Source: Rhodospirillaceae bacterium (GTDB taxonomy: Bacteria > Pseudomonadota > Alphaproteobacteria > GCA-2731375). Taken from it: a stretch of DNA of 64,000 nt. Every line of letters starts with the position of its first letter. Position 1 is the stretch's first letter. The position numbers and the translations under genes are program-made. Shown here one piece after another: positions 26,611 through 35,943 of the stretch. The notes beneath the pieces were generated by a model. It did not search any database, was not told the origin of the DNA, and was given only the letters and a program-made list of their open reading frames with translations. Location: NCBI GenBank assembly GCA_018660265.1, contig JABJKS010000059.1, positions 62,001 to 126,000 on the forward strand. Reading direction: 5' to 3'.

Positions 26611-27469
26611 CCTCGATCAGTTTTCGGATATTTGGCGTCAGGCTGTCCGGTCCGGACAGATCCCCGGCTAACAGGCCCATTTTGTCCCGTTCCGCCAAAT
26701 GCCGGGCGATGGTCTCAACCTGGACCGCATCCTTGATCTGGTCGTCCGGCGCGATGATTTTCAGGATCGAGGGATAGACCTCCGCCAGGATCACTTGCCA
26801 GGACGGCTCCATTTGGGGCGGGGGCGGGCCCAGGCCGGTCTCAAAAGGCCAGACAAGGGTCTGTTTCGCCAGATCCGGGTGATCGCGCAGGGCTTTCAAA
26901 ACAGGAATACCCATCAAAGCTTGCGAGCCGACGGAGCCGGTGGTGAACAGCTTCCAACATGGCTGGCTGCGGGGCAGCCAGGCCTCGCAATGACGTCGCT
27001 CTGGTATGGCCTTGCCGTAATCGTGGGTCTTGCGCGCCGACAATGTTTCGCTCTGTCGATGTGTTGGGCAACCCCAAAACGGAAACGGCCCACCGGATAT
27101 GCGTTCGTTCAATTGCGCTGCGATCTCAAATCTATTGTTGCCGTTGTTTGCACTATCTTCGATCATGCCGTCCAGGCCATCCCAGACAGCACGCCAGGCT
27201 AGGCCTGCAAAACCCACCGCATGTGCGAAACCGGCAGGATAGCCATTGGGAAAATCAAAACCTGCCAGAACCCGTTGCCTGTCCTTTACCAGTTTTCTCA
27301 AGATTTCAATGATTTCATCACGTGCCTGCCAGCGGGTTGCCGGGTTACGCAGTTCTGTCTCGCCATGACCGGTTTGCAGATAATACCAAATGCTGTCCGC
27401 GCCCCGTTTTGGTGTGGCATTGGCACTCCAATCCACAATCAGATAGGCATCAAATATGTTGCGGCTCAT
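26570..27469 (-). CDS. uncharacterised conserved protein, RNase H-fold-like start
   Basis: 299 residues; I cannot name the family. The N-terminus AYLIVDWSANATPKRGADSIW, with Asp-Trp-Ser in a first strand, and the later VLAGFDFPNGYPAGFA with a second acidic strand recall RNase H/actin-like folds such as DUF429. C-terminal residues 225-265 carry VILAEVYPSILK, which in such proteins holds another acidic residue. It lies between the LpoA-like gene and a DMT transporter on the same strand, 11 bases after the end of the former. A nuclease or phosphotransferase role is only a guess. Confidence 0.6.
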   Translation of the reverse strand: MSRNIFDAYLIVDWSANATPKRGADSIWYYLQTGHGETELRNPATRWQARDEIIEILRKLVKDRQRVLAGFDFPNGYPAGFAHAVGFAGLAWRAVWDGLDGMIEDSANNGNNRFEIAAQLNERISGGPFPFWGCPTHRQSETLSARKTHDYGKAIPERRHCEAWLPRSQPCWKLFTTGSVGSQALMGIPVLKALRDHPDLAKQTLVWPFETGLGPPPPQMEPSWQVILAEVYPSILKIIAPDDQIKDAVQVETIARHLAERDKMGLLAGDLSGPDSLTPNIRKLIEDEEGWILGAGTFA

Positions 27470-27480
27470 TGGTGGTTTGC

Positions 27481-28962
27481 TCAGTTAATCGGGGTCTCAA
27501 ACGTGGTGGGGGCTTTGCGCCGGACGCGAAAACCGTCCCGTTCTATTTCCAGGACCGCCATGCCCCGTTGTGCGACGCCATCGAGGCCAAATCGAAAGAT
27601 GCCGTCGCTGCCCACGAAACCGTCAGGGTTGGTGATGGCGCGGTTGGTAAAATCCGGGCCACCGGCTTCCTGGCCCAGGACGGCGGCCAGGGCCATGGCA
27701 TCAAAAGCCAGGGACGCCAGGCGCGGTGGGTTGTGGCCGTAAACCGCTTTGTAGCGGTCCCGGAAACTGATGGCGGCCGCCCTGTCTGCGCCGGCGAACC
27801 AGCCACCCATCAAGGCCGGTTCCAACCGCAGCTTCGGATCATCCCATCGACCTGTACCCAATAGACGGATTTCAGTCGTGTCGATGTCGTAGTAGGGCAG
27901 CAAAGGCGCCAGGGATTTCAACAATTCTCCGCCCTCGGGCAGCAGCACCGCATCAAAATCCAGATCGCCCAACGTGTCATGCTTTTCCAGGGCCTTTAGC
28001 ATCAGTTTAGCGGATTCGTCTTCCTCATTTTGCAATTCCTTGCGGCGTAGCAGCAGGGCTTGGCGGCGGCTGTGATAATTCGCCAGACGTTTGACGGATT
28101 TATCCAAATCCTCACCATTTGGGGAATAAAATTCAGCCCTGGCCAGTTCCGCGCCGTGACGCAGTACCGCCTCCCGCGCTGCGTCCAACACGGCCAAGCC
28201 GTAAAGATCGTCAGGCAACAGGGCCGCGACCCGGCGCAAGCCACGGGCGGCAGCAAAGCCGATTACCGCGTCGACTTCCTGCGAGGGCGTGAAACTTAAA
28301 ATATAGACGCCGTTGCCCGCTACCCGCCGGTCGGATGAAAACGAGATCATGGGCACCCCTCTGGTCTGCGTGATCACGGCGGCTGCCTCGACAGAGGTAT
28401 TGAACAGCGGCCCCAGTATGATTTCCGCCCCTTCGCCCAACAATTCGACCGTCGCCTGTACGGCCCCCTGGGGTGTTCCGCCCGTATCCCGGGGCATCAG
28501 CAACAGGCGCTCTCCACCAATATCAAACAGCGCCAATAGGGCGGCATTCAACATGGCTTGTCCCAATTCCGTGGCTCTTGAGGGGCCGCTAAGGGGCAAT
28601 AATAGGCCGATGCGGGTGGGCTGGCCTTCTATGCCGGATGGGGGCTGCAACGTTGGTGCGCTTTCCACCAACACTTGCTGAGGCATGGGCACCGTACCGA
28701 TGACGGGCGTTTGCGCGGGTGCCGGTGCGGGGTCTGCCTTTTTCACCGGCTTTCGAAATGTTTGTTGCTGTTGTACTGGTTTTTTTGCTTCTGCCTTGGG
28801 GGGCTGTACTGGCACACTACCGATATTGGGCAGCGGTAATTGCGCGCAGCCCGCCAGCACCGTGGGAACAAGAAGACATGCCGCCAAAAAAAACGCCGGG
28901 CACCAGCGACGGTTATCGCGACGGTGATGCTGCCGCGAAGAACGTGCGCGCGCCATCTTCAT
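27481..28962 (-). CDS. LpoA-like lipoprotein, penicillin-binding protein activator family
   Basis: 493-residue outer-membrane lipoprotein candidate. A signal peptide ends in the lipobox LAGC with Cys39; a Pro/Lys/Gln linker (about 50-95) leads into a type I periplasmic-binding-protein domain (RIGLLLPLSGPSRATELGQAML onward to about 460), as in the C-terminal half of LpoA. The TPR-like N-terminal half of E. coli LpoA is absent. Start 28962 is preferred over an 11-codon extension. Role by family: supports peptidoglycan synthesis by class A PBPs. Divergent from rsmI, with start codons only two bases apart. Confidence 0.8.
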   Translation of the reverse strand: MKMARARSSRQHHRRDNRRWCPAFFLAACLLVPTVLAGCAQLPLPNIGSVPVQPPKAEAKKPVQQQQTFRKPVKKADPAPAPAQTPVIGTVPMPQQVLVESAPTLQPPSGIEGQPTRIGLLLPLSGPSRATELGQAMLNAALLALFDIGGERLLLMPRDTGGTPQGAVQATVELLGEGAEIILGPLFNTSVEAAAVITQTRGVPMISFSSDRRVAGNGVYILSFTPSQEVDAVIGFAAARGLRRVAALLPDDLYGLAVLDAAREAVLRHGAELARAEFYSPNGEDLDKSVKRLANYHSRRQALLLRRKELQNEEDESAKLMLKALEKHDTLGDLDFDAVLLPEGGELLKSLAPLLPYYDIDTTEIRLLGTGRWDDPKLRLEPALMGGWFAGADRAAAISFRDRYKAVYGHNPPRLASLAFDAMALAAVLGQEAGGPDFTNRAITNPDGFVGSDGIFRFGLDGVAQRGMAVLEIERDGFRVRRKAPTTFETPIN

Positions 28963-28964
28963 CA

Positions 28965-29957
28965 ATGTCCCCCTCAAACCAAAACTTAAACCCAAATCAC
29001 GTCGACCAATCTAATGTGGCGGCGCGAGGTGGTAAAGCCACAGAGACAACTGCAGAGACAACTGCAGAGACAACTACGGTGACCACGACCGCGACGACAA
29101 AAGTTACAAAATTCGAACCGGGCCTCTATATCGTCGCAACGCCTATCGGCAATGCCCGCGATATTACCCTGCGGGCATTGGATCTGTTGGCCGCCGCCGA
29201 CGTCATCGCCTGCGAGGATACACGGGTAACGCGAAAGCTGCTGTTGATCCATGGTATTACCTGCCCCACCGTTGCCTATCATGATCACAATGCCGCCCGC
29301 ATGCGACCCCGGCTTATGGAACGCCTGATAAATGGCGAAATTGTGGCTTTGGTCAGTGATGCAGGCACCCCCTTGATCTCGGACCCGGGCTATAAGTTGG
29401 TCAAAGCCGCGCGGGAGGGGGATGTTGCGGTAACCGCCCTGCCAGGTGCCTCGGCCCCCATGGCGGCCCTGGCAAGTGCCGGGTTGCCCACGGATCGTTT
29501 TCTGTTTACCGGTTTCCTGCCCGGAAAAACAGTGGCCCGTCGTCGAACGCTGGCTGAGTTGGCGTCGCTATCGGCTACCTTGGTCTTTTTCGAGGCCGCG
29601 CCGCGTTTGGCGGCATCATTGGCCGATATGGCAGCCGAACTGGGCCCGCGGGAAGCTGCGGTGATGCGGGAGCTGACGAAAAAGTTTGAGGAGGCCCGCC
29701 ACGGCAGCCTTGAGGAATTGGCCGGCCATTATGCCGAGGCCGGCCCACCGAAGGGAGAGATCGTCATTCTGGTGGCCCCGCCGGGCGATGAAACGGTCCC
29801 AATGGAAGCGGGCGATATCGACGCTTTGTTGGTGCTGGAATTAGAACGTGGCAGTGTCAAGGATGCGGCCAGGGCGGTGGCGGAACAGACGGGCCTGCCG
29901 CGCCGGGATCTGTATAATCGGGCTGTCGCCTTGCGCGCAGATGAGAAGGGCGCATAG
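28965..29957 (+). CDS. rsmI: 16S rRNA 2'-O-ribose C1402 methyltransferase RsmI
   Basis: SAM-dependent methyltransferase modifying C1402 in the ribosomal P site. The core (from about 29116) is complete: GLYIVATPIGNARDITLRAL, CEDTRVTRKLL, VSDAGTPLISDPGYKLV, LPGASAPMAAL. Upstream the frame remains open through a Ser/Asn/Thr-rich extension without similarity to the family. The ATG at 28965 gives 330 residues; GTG 29016 or a start close to the core (about 280 residues, as in E. coli) are possible, as no clear ribosome site marks any of them. A 12-base tandem repeat codes part of the extension. yraN follows after two bases. Confidence 0.93.
   Translation: MSPSNQNLNPNHVDQSNVAARGGKATETTAETTAETTTVTTTATTKVTKFEPGLYIVATPIGNARDITLRALDLLAAADVIACEDTRVTRKLLLIHGITCPTVAYHDHNAARMRPRLMERLINGEIVALVSDAGTPLISDPGYKLVKAAREGDVAVTALPGASAPMAALASAGLPTDRFLFTGFLPGKTVARRRTLAELASLSATLVFFEAAPRLAASLADMAAELGPREAAVMRELTKKFEEARHGSLEELAGHYAEAGPPKGEIVILVAPPGDETVPMEAGDIDALLVLELERGSVKDAARAVAEQTGLPRRDLYNRAVALRADEKGA
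29042..29077 (+). repeat. 12-base tandem repeat in the rsmI 5' region
   Basis: Three units of AGAGACAACTGC (the last ends AC) in frame with rsmI, coding ETTA-type repeats in a Thr-rich extension. Confidence 0.8.
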
Positions 29958-29959
29958 AC

Positions 29960-30346
29960 TTGGCCGGCAGGACCGTCAAAGAATCGCCACAATCTGTGCG
30001 CAAACAGGCCTATCGGGCCGGGCGTCGGGCGGAAATGATGGCGGTGCTTCTCTTGCGTTTAAAGGGCTATCGTATTATGGCCCGAGATTATCGTGCAGGG
30101 GTTGGCGAATTGGATATAGTGGCCCGGCGGGGCCGGTTGTTGGTGGTGATTGAGGTCAAGCGGCGGCGGGATATGACATCGGCGTTGACGGCGATTACAG
30201 ATCGGCAGCGCCGGCGTATTATCCGGGCGACAGAGGCATTCATGGCGCGGCATAAATGGCTTGGCGACATGGATATTCGGTTTGATGCGATCGTCGTCCT
30301 GCCAAACCGTCCGCCAAGGCATATTAAGGACGCGTGGCGACCGTGA
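29960..30346 (+). CDS. yraN: YraN family (UPF0102) endonuclease-like protein
   Basis: 128 residues from a TTG at 29960, two bases after the rsmI stop. It shows the UPF0102 restriction-endonuclease-like core: RAGRRAEMMAVLLLRLKGY, then the acidic strand GVGELDIVARR and VVIEVKRRR, matching the E...D...ExK nuclease pattern. The biochemical role is not established in the family. The rsmI-yraN pair is widely conserved. The stop codon lies inside a 14-base tandem repeat. Confidence 0.9.
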   Translation: MAGRTVKESPQSVRKQAYRAGRRAEMMAVLLLRLKGYRIMARDYRAGVGELDIVARRGRLLVVIEVKRRRDMTSALTAITDRQRRRIIRATEAFMARHKWLGDMDIRFDAIVVLPNRPPRHIKDAWRP

Positions 30347-30391
30347 TGGGGCGACCGTAACGGGGCGATCATGGCGGGGCGATCAGGTTGG
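30336..30391 (+). repeat. 14-base imperfect tandem repeat, four units
   Basis: Four consecutive units of the form GGCGA[CT]C plus seven variable bases ending GG, from the last codons of yraN to just before the BON lipoprotein gene. The array ends about 10 bases upstream of the ribosome site of the next gene. Confidence 0.75.
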
Positions 30392-30408
30392 GTATTGGTA
30401 GAGGTGAC

Positions 30409-31035
30409 ATGATGGAAGCAAATGGACGTTGGTCGAGGGGACTTTACCTGTGTCTGGCCCTGACGGCATTGACCGCGCTGGCCGGTGGCCTGGGCGGTTG
30501 TGCCTCTGCCCTCATTGGGGTGGGTGCAACGGCTGGCGTCGCGGTAGCACAGGAACGTTCCATTGGGCAGGCGGTTGACGACGCCACGATCCTGGCTGAT
30601 ATCAATCACAAATTGCTGCAACGTTCCGAGACCCTGTTCATCAACGTGGATGTGGAAGTTGTGGAAGGCCGGGTTTTGCTGACCGGTAATGTGAAACTGC
30701 CCGCCAATCGCATCGACGTGGCCCGCATGGCCTGGCAGGCCAAAGGCGTGCGCGAAGTTTTGAACGAGTTGGAGATCAGGGATACGGGTTCGCTACGTGA
30801 TTATGCCACGGACGTTTGGATCACAACTCAGTTGAAGGTCAAGTTTCTCGGTGATACGGAAATTTCCGCCATCAATTACTCCATCGATACATTGAATGGC
30901 GTGGTCTATTTGTTCGGTATCGCTCAATCGCAAAAGGAACTGGACCGCGCCACGGGCCATGCGCGCAATGTTAAGGGCGTTGTCAAAGTGGTCAGCCATG
31001 TGATCTTGAAAACAGACCCAAAACGTAATTCTTAA
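30409..31035 (+). CDS. BON-domain lipoprotein (DolP/OsmY-like)
   Basis: 208 residues from ATG 30409, preceded by AGAGGTGA. Signal peptide with lipobox LGGC (Cys31) places it as a lipoprotein. Two BON domains follow (about 55-115 and 125-200), as in E. coli DolP (YraP), which maintains outer-membrane integrity. Position after rsmI-yraN repeats the E. coli order yraL-yraM-yraN-yraO-yraP minus diaA (yraO), which supports the DolP assignment. The C-terminus has VVKVVSHVILK, a typical BON strand. Confidence 0.88.
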   Translation: MMEANGRWSRGLYLCLALTALTALAGGLGGCASALIGVGATAGVAVAQERSIGQAVDDATILADINHKLLQRSETLFINVDVEVVEGRVLLTGNVKLPANRIDVARMAWQAKGVREVLNELEIRDTGSLRDYATDVWITTQLKVKFLGDTEISAINYSIDTLNGVVYLFGIAQSQKELDRATGHARNVKGVVKVVSHVILKTDPKRNS

Positions 31036-31068
31036 AATTTGGACGATCTATAGATTGAAGGAGGCATT

Positions 31069-32007
31069 ATGAGCCTTGCCGTGGCCATACAGATGGACGC
31101 GATTGAGCCCATCGACATCAACGCCGACAGCACATTTGCCCTGGCGGAGGAAGCGCAAAGCCGCGGCCACCGCCTTTATCACTACCTGGTCAAGGATTTG
31201 AGCCTGAAAAACGGCCGCGTCATGGCCTGGGCCCGCACCCTGGAAGTGCGCCGTGAAATCGGCAATCACGCCAGCATGGGCGAGCTGGAGGAGTTGGACC
31301 TATCGACGATGGATGTGATCTTGATGCGCCAGGATCCGCCCTTTGACATGGCCTACATCACCGCGACCCATATATTGGAGCATATCCACCCCAAAACCCT
31401 GGTGGTGAATGACCCGGCCGCGGTTCGTAATGCGCCCGAGAAGCTGTTCGTCACCCATTTTCCAGACCTGATGCCCCCGACCCTGATCACCGCAAATGCA
31501 TCTGAGATCCAGGCCTTTCGGGACGAGCATAAGGACATCATCGTCAAGCCCCTGTTCGGCAACGGCGGGGCCGGGGTTTTCCACATCAAACCCGGCGACG
31601 AGAATCTGTCTTCCCTGATCGAAATGTTTACGGAACAATCCCGTGAACCCATCATCGCCCAAGGCTATCTGCCCGCAGTTCGCCAGGGCGACAAACGGGT
31701 CATTCTGGTCGATGGTGAAGCGGTCGGTGCCATCAACCGTGTGCCGGCGGAGGGTGAGGCGCGCTCGAATATGCATGTCGGCGGCACGCCCCTGAAAAGC
31801 ATCCTGACGCCGCGAGACCTGGAAATCTGCGCCGCCATCGGCCCAACCCTGAAAGAAAAGGGCATGATCTTCGTCGGCATCGACGTCATCGGCGACTATA
31901 TGACGGAGATCAACGTCACCTCGCCCACAGGCATCCAGGAATGTGGCAGATTTGATGGCACAAATTTGTCGGCAAGCATCTGGGATGCCATTGAGGCGAA
32001 GCGATAG
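31069..32007 (+). CDS. gshB: glutathione synthetase
   Basis: ATP-grasp enzyme joining gamma-glutamylcysteine and glycine. 312 residues, normal length. [15 protein letters not shown] start, [31 protein letters not shown] (ATP loop), [20 protein letters not shown] and [11 protein letters not shown] are all hallmarks. A strong AAGGAGG lies just before the ATG. It is 33 bases after the BON lipoprotein gene on the same strand and may share its transcript. Confidence 0.97.
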   Translation: MSLAVAIQMDAIEPIDINADSTFALAEEAQSRGHRLYHYLVKDLSLKNGRVMAWARTLEVRREIGNHASMGELEELDLSTMDVILMRQDPPFDMAYITATHILEHIHPKTLVVNDPAAVRNAPEKLFVTHFPDLMPPTLITANASEIQAFRDEHKDIIVKPLFGNGGAGVFHIKPGDENLSSLIEMFTEQSREPIIAQGYLPAVRQGDKRVILVDGEAVGAINRVPAEGEARSNMHVGGTPLKSILTPRDLEICAAIGPTLKEKGMIFVGIDVIGDYMTEINVTSPTGIQECGRFDGTNLSASIWDAIEAKR

Positions 32008-32064
32008 ACGGTAAATGCGCTGCTTTTGAGGGTTTTGTCTTCGGAATACAGCAGGGAAATTGAG

Positions 32065-32673
32065 ATGCCAAAAGCGTTGGTCAGCGGCACCGAAGGATAT
32101 GCTGAAATCGCAGAGGCAAGCATCAACGTCTATGAGCAGGTGGCTTTCTCAGAGCTTTATAAAGATCTCCAACATCTATTTCCCGCACCCGCAGCCAGGA
32201 TACTCGATATCGGCTCGGGCACCGGTCGTGATGCCGCGGCCTTGGCAGCAATGGGGCACTATGTTGTCGCTATTGAGCCAATGGATTGTTTTCGCCGCAG
32301 TGCCCGTAAATTGCATCCGTCTCCAAGCATCGATTGGGTAGACGACAGCCTGCCAAACCTCGTCAGCCAACGGGATAATGAAAACCGTTTCGATTTGATC
32401 TTGCTACAAGCAGTTTGGATGCATCTTGATGAACGACAAAGGGAAAACGCAATGCCGAAGATTGCCGCCCTTATGCGATTGGGCGGTCTTCTGATCCTAT
32501 CTCTGCGCCACGGCCCCATTCCACAAGGAAAACGTATGTTTAATGTCACCGCCGGGGAGACGATAGCGCTGGCTAGAAAAGCGGGGCTGGACGATATTTT
32601 GCGGTTGGAAAACCAGGCAAGCGCCCTCAATCGATCAGATGTCACATGGACGCGTTTGACTTTTCGCAAGTGA
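32065..32673 (+). CDS. class I SAM-dependent methyltransferase
   Basis: About 202 residues. Motif I ILDIGSGTGRDAAALA, the acidic residue after strand two (VAIEPMD), and LILLQAVWMHL (motif IV region) identify a Rossmann methyltransferase. The ATG at 32065 is preferred (GGGAAATTGAG upstream) over a TTG at 32026. N-terminal residues GYAEIAEASINVYEQVAFSELY form a helical lid. Substrate unknown; it follows gshB but with 57 bases between. Confidence 0.8.
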   Translation: MPKALVSGTEGYAEIAEASINVYEQVAFSELYKDLQHLFPAPAARILDIGSGTGRDAAALAAMGHYVVAIEPMDCFRRSARKLHPSPSIDWVDDSLPNLVSQRDNENRFDLILLQAVWMHLDERQRENAMPKIAALMRLGGLLILSLRHGPIPQGKRMFNVTAGETIALARKAGLDDILRLENQASALNRSDVTWTRLTFRK

Positions 32674-32730
32674 CGTAATCAAACATATTTAAATGCGGGA
32701 GCCCTCAAACCTTAATCCGTTGTGACGTCG

Positions 32731-33600
32731 CTATGGCATAGAGAGGCGCTCAGCGTCTGCCGTATGCCCCCGATAATTCATCAGCGCCTTGTCCCGGTCT
32801 CGGACGGCGTAGCAGTAGGCGCAGCCGTGGGGGCAGGTGTCGTAGGTGCCGATGTCGCGGCTTTCGGCGCAGAGGCAGCCGGGGCGGTTGCCCTTTTGCC
32901 GGGCCTTTATGTCATGGCCTGCGATGTCTGACAGCCGTTGGATGTCGATGCAGCGGGCAGGTGCGGCGTTGATGTCGGGCTGGCTGCAGACGGTGAGGCG
33001 CATGTGGTGGTCGGCTGCCGTTGCCTGCAAATCCTCCAACAGGGTCTGTTTTGCTTCCCAATCCGGGTCCCACCAGGTGAAACCGTGCTTTTCGGCGGCC
33101 TGGTCCAGGTTGCGGCGGGTTTTGCGATAAATCTGTGCGAAGGAGATACAGACTTCATCAACGCTGCCCGTCAGGGCGCCGGCCAGGCGGGCAAAGTTTC
33201 GCCGGTGGAAGTCAGCATCGGTCAGATCTGTAAAGACGATGGGGTCATAGCGCCAAACGACGGCCCTGGCCCTGTACGTGCCCGCAAGGTTTTTGATGCT
33301 GGCCACGGCCTGCTCCGGTGCAATGACCGATGGCTCCAGGGCGCGTGGGTAGCCTGTGGCGGTATATTGCACCATGAAGGGCACACCCTGGCCGGCGATG
33401 GTGGCCAGATTGGCCCTGAACGGTTCCATATTTCGGGTCCAGAAGACGAAGCCGTCCACCTTGTCGCCGACCAAATCCACACGATAGGGTTTACCGCCAT
33501 AGGGATTGCTCACCATGGTATAGCCCTGGGCCAGGGCCTGGGCAAACCAGCCACCATAAAAGGCCGGGATATCCGTGCGGTATGAGGCGGAGACGATCAT
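32731..33600 (-). CDS. DUF1848 protein with C-terminal Cys cluster
   Basis: 289 residues from the ATG at 33600, where MIVSASYRTDIPAFYGGWF, the typical DUF1848 start, begins; the frame is open 35 codons further but without family sequence. The C-terminus holds Cys-x-Cys (GCLCAES) then CPHGCAYCYA, a Cys-x3-Cys-x2-Cys arrangement that could bind an Fe-S cluster in the style of radical SAM or spore photoproduct lyase relatives. Function unknown. The AT-rich palindromic sequence ATCGATAATATATATCG lies directly ahead of the start. Confidence 0.82.
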   Translation of the reverse strand: MIVSASYRTDIPAFYGGWFAQALAQGYTMVSNPYGGKPYRVDLVGDKVDGFVFWTRNMEPFRANLATIAGQGVPFMVQYTATGYPRALEPSVIAPEQAVASIKNLAGTYRARAVVWRYDPIVFTDLTDADFHRRNFARLAGALTGSVDEVCISFAQIYRKTRRNLDQAAEKHGFTWWDPDWEAKQTLLEDLQATAADHHMRLTVCSQPDINAAPARCIDIQRLSDIAGHDIKARQKGNRPGCLCAESRDIGTYDTCPHGCAYCYAVRDRDKALMNYRGHTADAERLSMP

Positions 33601-33721
33601 GATCGATAATATATATCGTACCGCAAGGGTCTCGATATCCGGTTTTTCATTCATATCGATAAAAATTGAGGGTTTCAGCTCATTTTTACCATGATTTTTG
33701 GTCATCTGGCATATGTGCGAG

Positions 33722-33750
33722 GTTGCGCACAGACTATGCCGGACCTATAT
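33722..33750 (+). promoter_or_regulatory. putative RpoH (sigma-32) promoter of dnaK
   Basis: GTTG, 18 bases, CCTATAT, about 110 bases before dnaK. The alphaproteobacterial heat-shock consensus is CTTG-N17/18-CYTATnT; the downstream element matches fully and the upstream one at three of four bases. Confidence 0.5.
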
Positions 33751-33860
33751 ACCTCGCAGACGCGAAATAATTCATTATCGCATCTGTTTCATTTACAACC
33801 GGGGATCCAGGCGGTGCTTAAAAGGCTGCCAAATGATCTGCCAACGGAGGACTGTTCGAT

Positions 33861-35801
33861 ATGGGTAAGGTAATTGGTATTGATCTAGGAACCACCAACT
33901 CCTGCGTCGCATTGATGGAGGGTGGTGACAGTAAAGTGGTCGAGAACGCGGAAGGTACGCGGACCACACCATCCATGGTCGCCTTCACAGAGGGTGACGA
34001 TGGCGAGATGTTGGTAGGCCAGCCGGCCAAGCGCCAGGCGGTGACCAACCCCGACGGCACATTGTTCGCCATCAAACGTTTGATCGGACGCAATTTTGAC
34101 GGCAAGGCCGTCACGGAAATGCGCAAGACCGTGCCCTTTGAGATTTCCAAAGCAGACAACGGCGATGCCTGGGTCACGGTCAAGGGTGAGAAATATGCCC
34201 CCAGCCAGATCAGCGCCTTCGTGCTGCAAAAGATGAAGGAAACAGCCGAGACATATTTGGGTGAGACGGTCGATCAGGCGGTTATCACGGTTCCGGCCTA
34301 CTTCAACGATTCACAACGTCAGGCCACCAAGGATGCGGGCAAGATTGCCGGCCTGGAAGTCCTGCGTATTATCAACGAACCGACAGCCGCCGCCCTTGCC
34401 TATGGTCTGGACAAACAAAGCGATGGCAAAACCATTGCGGTGTACGATCTGGGCGGTGGTACTTTCGATATCTCTGTCCTGGAAATCGGCGACGGCGTAT
34501 TCGAGGTGAAGGCCACCAACGGCGACACCTTCCTTGGTGGTGAGGATTTTGACCTTGTCGTGGTCAACTATCTGGCTGATGAGTTCAAGAAAGAGAACGG
34601 CATTGACCTCCGCGAAGACAAGCTGGCCCTGCAACGCCTGAAAGAGGCGGCGGAAAAGGCCAAGATTGAGCTGTCATCCGCCGTGCAGACAGAGGTCAAC
34701 CTGCCCTTTATCACCGCTGATCAAAGCGGCCCGAAACATTTGACCATGAAGGTCACCCGCGCCAAATTGGAAGCTTTGGTCGATGATCTGATCCAGCGGA
34801 CCATTCCGCCCCTGAAGGCAGCCTTGAAAGATGCCTCCATGAGCGCGGGTGAGATTGACGAAGTGGTTCTGGTCGGCGGCATGACCCGCATGCCCAAGGT
34901 CATCGAGTCCGTCAAAACCTTCTTTGGCCGGGAGCCCCACAAGGGCGTGAACCCCGACGAAGTGGTCGCACTGGGTGCCGCCATTCAGGCCGGTGTCCTG
35001 CAGGGCGATGTGAAAGACGTATTGTTGCTGGATGTGACGCCGTTGTCCCTGGGTATTGAGACCCTGGGCGGTGTCTTCTCCAAGTTGATAGAGCGTAACA
35101 CGACGATCCCGACCAAGAAGGGTCAGACCTTCTCCACCGCTGAAGACGGCCAGTCTGCGGTAACCATTCGGGTTTTCCAGGGCGAACGTGAAATGGCGGC
35201 TGATAACAAGCTGTTGGGTCAGTTCGATCTGGTTGGTCTGCCCGCCGCCCCCCGCGGTGTGCCGCAGATTGAAGTTGCTTTTGATATCGATGCCAACGGC
35301 ATCGTCAATGTCTCCGCCAAGGACAAGGCGACGGGCAAAGAGCAACAGATCCGCATCCAGGCATCGGGTGGTTTGTCCGATGACGAGATCGAAACAATGG
35401 TCAACGATGCCGAGGCCCATGCCGAGGAAGATTCCAAACGCCGTGAAGAGGCGGAGGCCAAGAACCAGGCTGATGCCATGATCCATGCGACGGAGAAAAG
35501 CCTGGCCGACCTGGGCGATCAGGTGCCTGAAGAAGAAAAGACCGCGATCGAGACTGCCGTGGCAGAGCTGCGTACAGCCCTTGAAGGCGATGACGTCGAA
35601 GACATCAAGGCGAAAAGCGAGACTTTGATGCAGGCGTCCATGAAGCTGGGTGAAATGGCTTATCAGGCCCAGCAAGATGCGGAAGGCGATGACCCGGACG
35701 CCGCTCCTGCCGACGGCGATCCCAGTGCGGAAGGTGATGATGTTGTCGATGCGGACTTTGAAGAAGTCGATGACGATGATAAGAAGAGCACATCTGCCTG
35801 A
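33861..35801 (+). CDS. dnaK: HSP70 chaperone DnaK
   Basis: 646-residue ATP-dependent chaperone. [61 protein letters not shown], and the linker [12 protein letters not shown] are all intact. The C-terminal lid ends in an Ala/Asp/Gly-rich tail terminating EEVDDDDK plus a short extension. GGAGG stands about 11 bases before the ATG. It works with DnaJ, encoded next, and a GrpE encoded elsewhere. A heat-shock promoter-like sequence lies upstream. Confidence 0.98.
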   Translation: MGKVIGIDLGTTNSCVALMEGGDSKVVENAEGTRTTPSMVAFTEGDDGEMLVGQPAKRQAVTNPDGTLFAIKRLIGRNFDGKAVTEMRKTVPFEISKADNGDAWVTVKGEKYAPSQISAFVLQKMKETAETYLGETVDQAVITVPAYFNDSQRQATKDAGKIAGLEVLRIINEPTAAALAYGLDKQSDGKTIAVYDLGGGTFDISVLEIGDGVFEVKATNGDTFLGGEDFDLVVVNYLADEFKKENGIDLREDKLALQRLKEAAEKAKIELSSAVQTEVNLPFITADQSGPKHLTMKVTRAKLEALVDDLIQRTIPPLKAALKDASMSAGEIDEVVLVGGMTRMPKVIESVKTFFGREPHKGVNPDEVVALGAAIQAGVLQGDVKDVLLLDVTPLSLGIETLGGVFSKLIERNTTIPTKKGQTFSTAEDGQSAVTIRVFQGEREMAADNKLLGQFDLVGLPAAPRGVPQIEVAFDIDANGIVNVSAKDKATGKEQQIRIQASGGLSDDEIETMVNDAEAHAEEDSKRREEAEAKNQADAMIHATEKSLADLGDQVPEEEKTAIETAVAELRTALEGDDVEDIKAKSETLMQASMKLGEMAYQAQQDAEGDDPDAAPADGDPSAEGDDVVDADFEEVDDDDKKSTSA

Positions 35802-35852
35802 TCAGGAAAGCTTGATGTCCAGATGATATCATTGCGGTTTGAAAACAAACGA

Positions 35853-35880
35853 GCGCGGTCCCAGAAATGGGGCCGCGTTT
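35853..35880 (+). terminator. hairpin between dnaK and dnaJ
   Basis: Nine-base stem CGCGGTCCC / GGGGCCGCG (one G-T pair) with loop AGAAAT, followed by TTTCG. It may attenuate dnaJ relative to dnaK or protect the dnaK mRNA end. Confidence 0.6.
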
Positions 35881-35943
35881 CGCTGTATCCGGGCGTATGG
35901 TCCAGCCGCGTGTATAAATGTAGCGGGTTTGGGGATTTGCAGA

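Noticed and set aside
29960-30346. yraN considered to start at an inner GTG near 29995
   Set aside because: The TTG at 29960 follows the rsmI stop by two bases and keeps the Arg/Lys-rich family N-terminus.
34674-35675. Open frame opposite dnaK
   Set aside because: Antisense shadow; dnaK is intact and certain.
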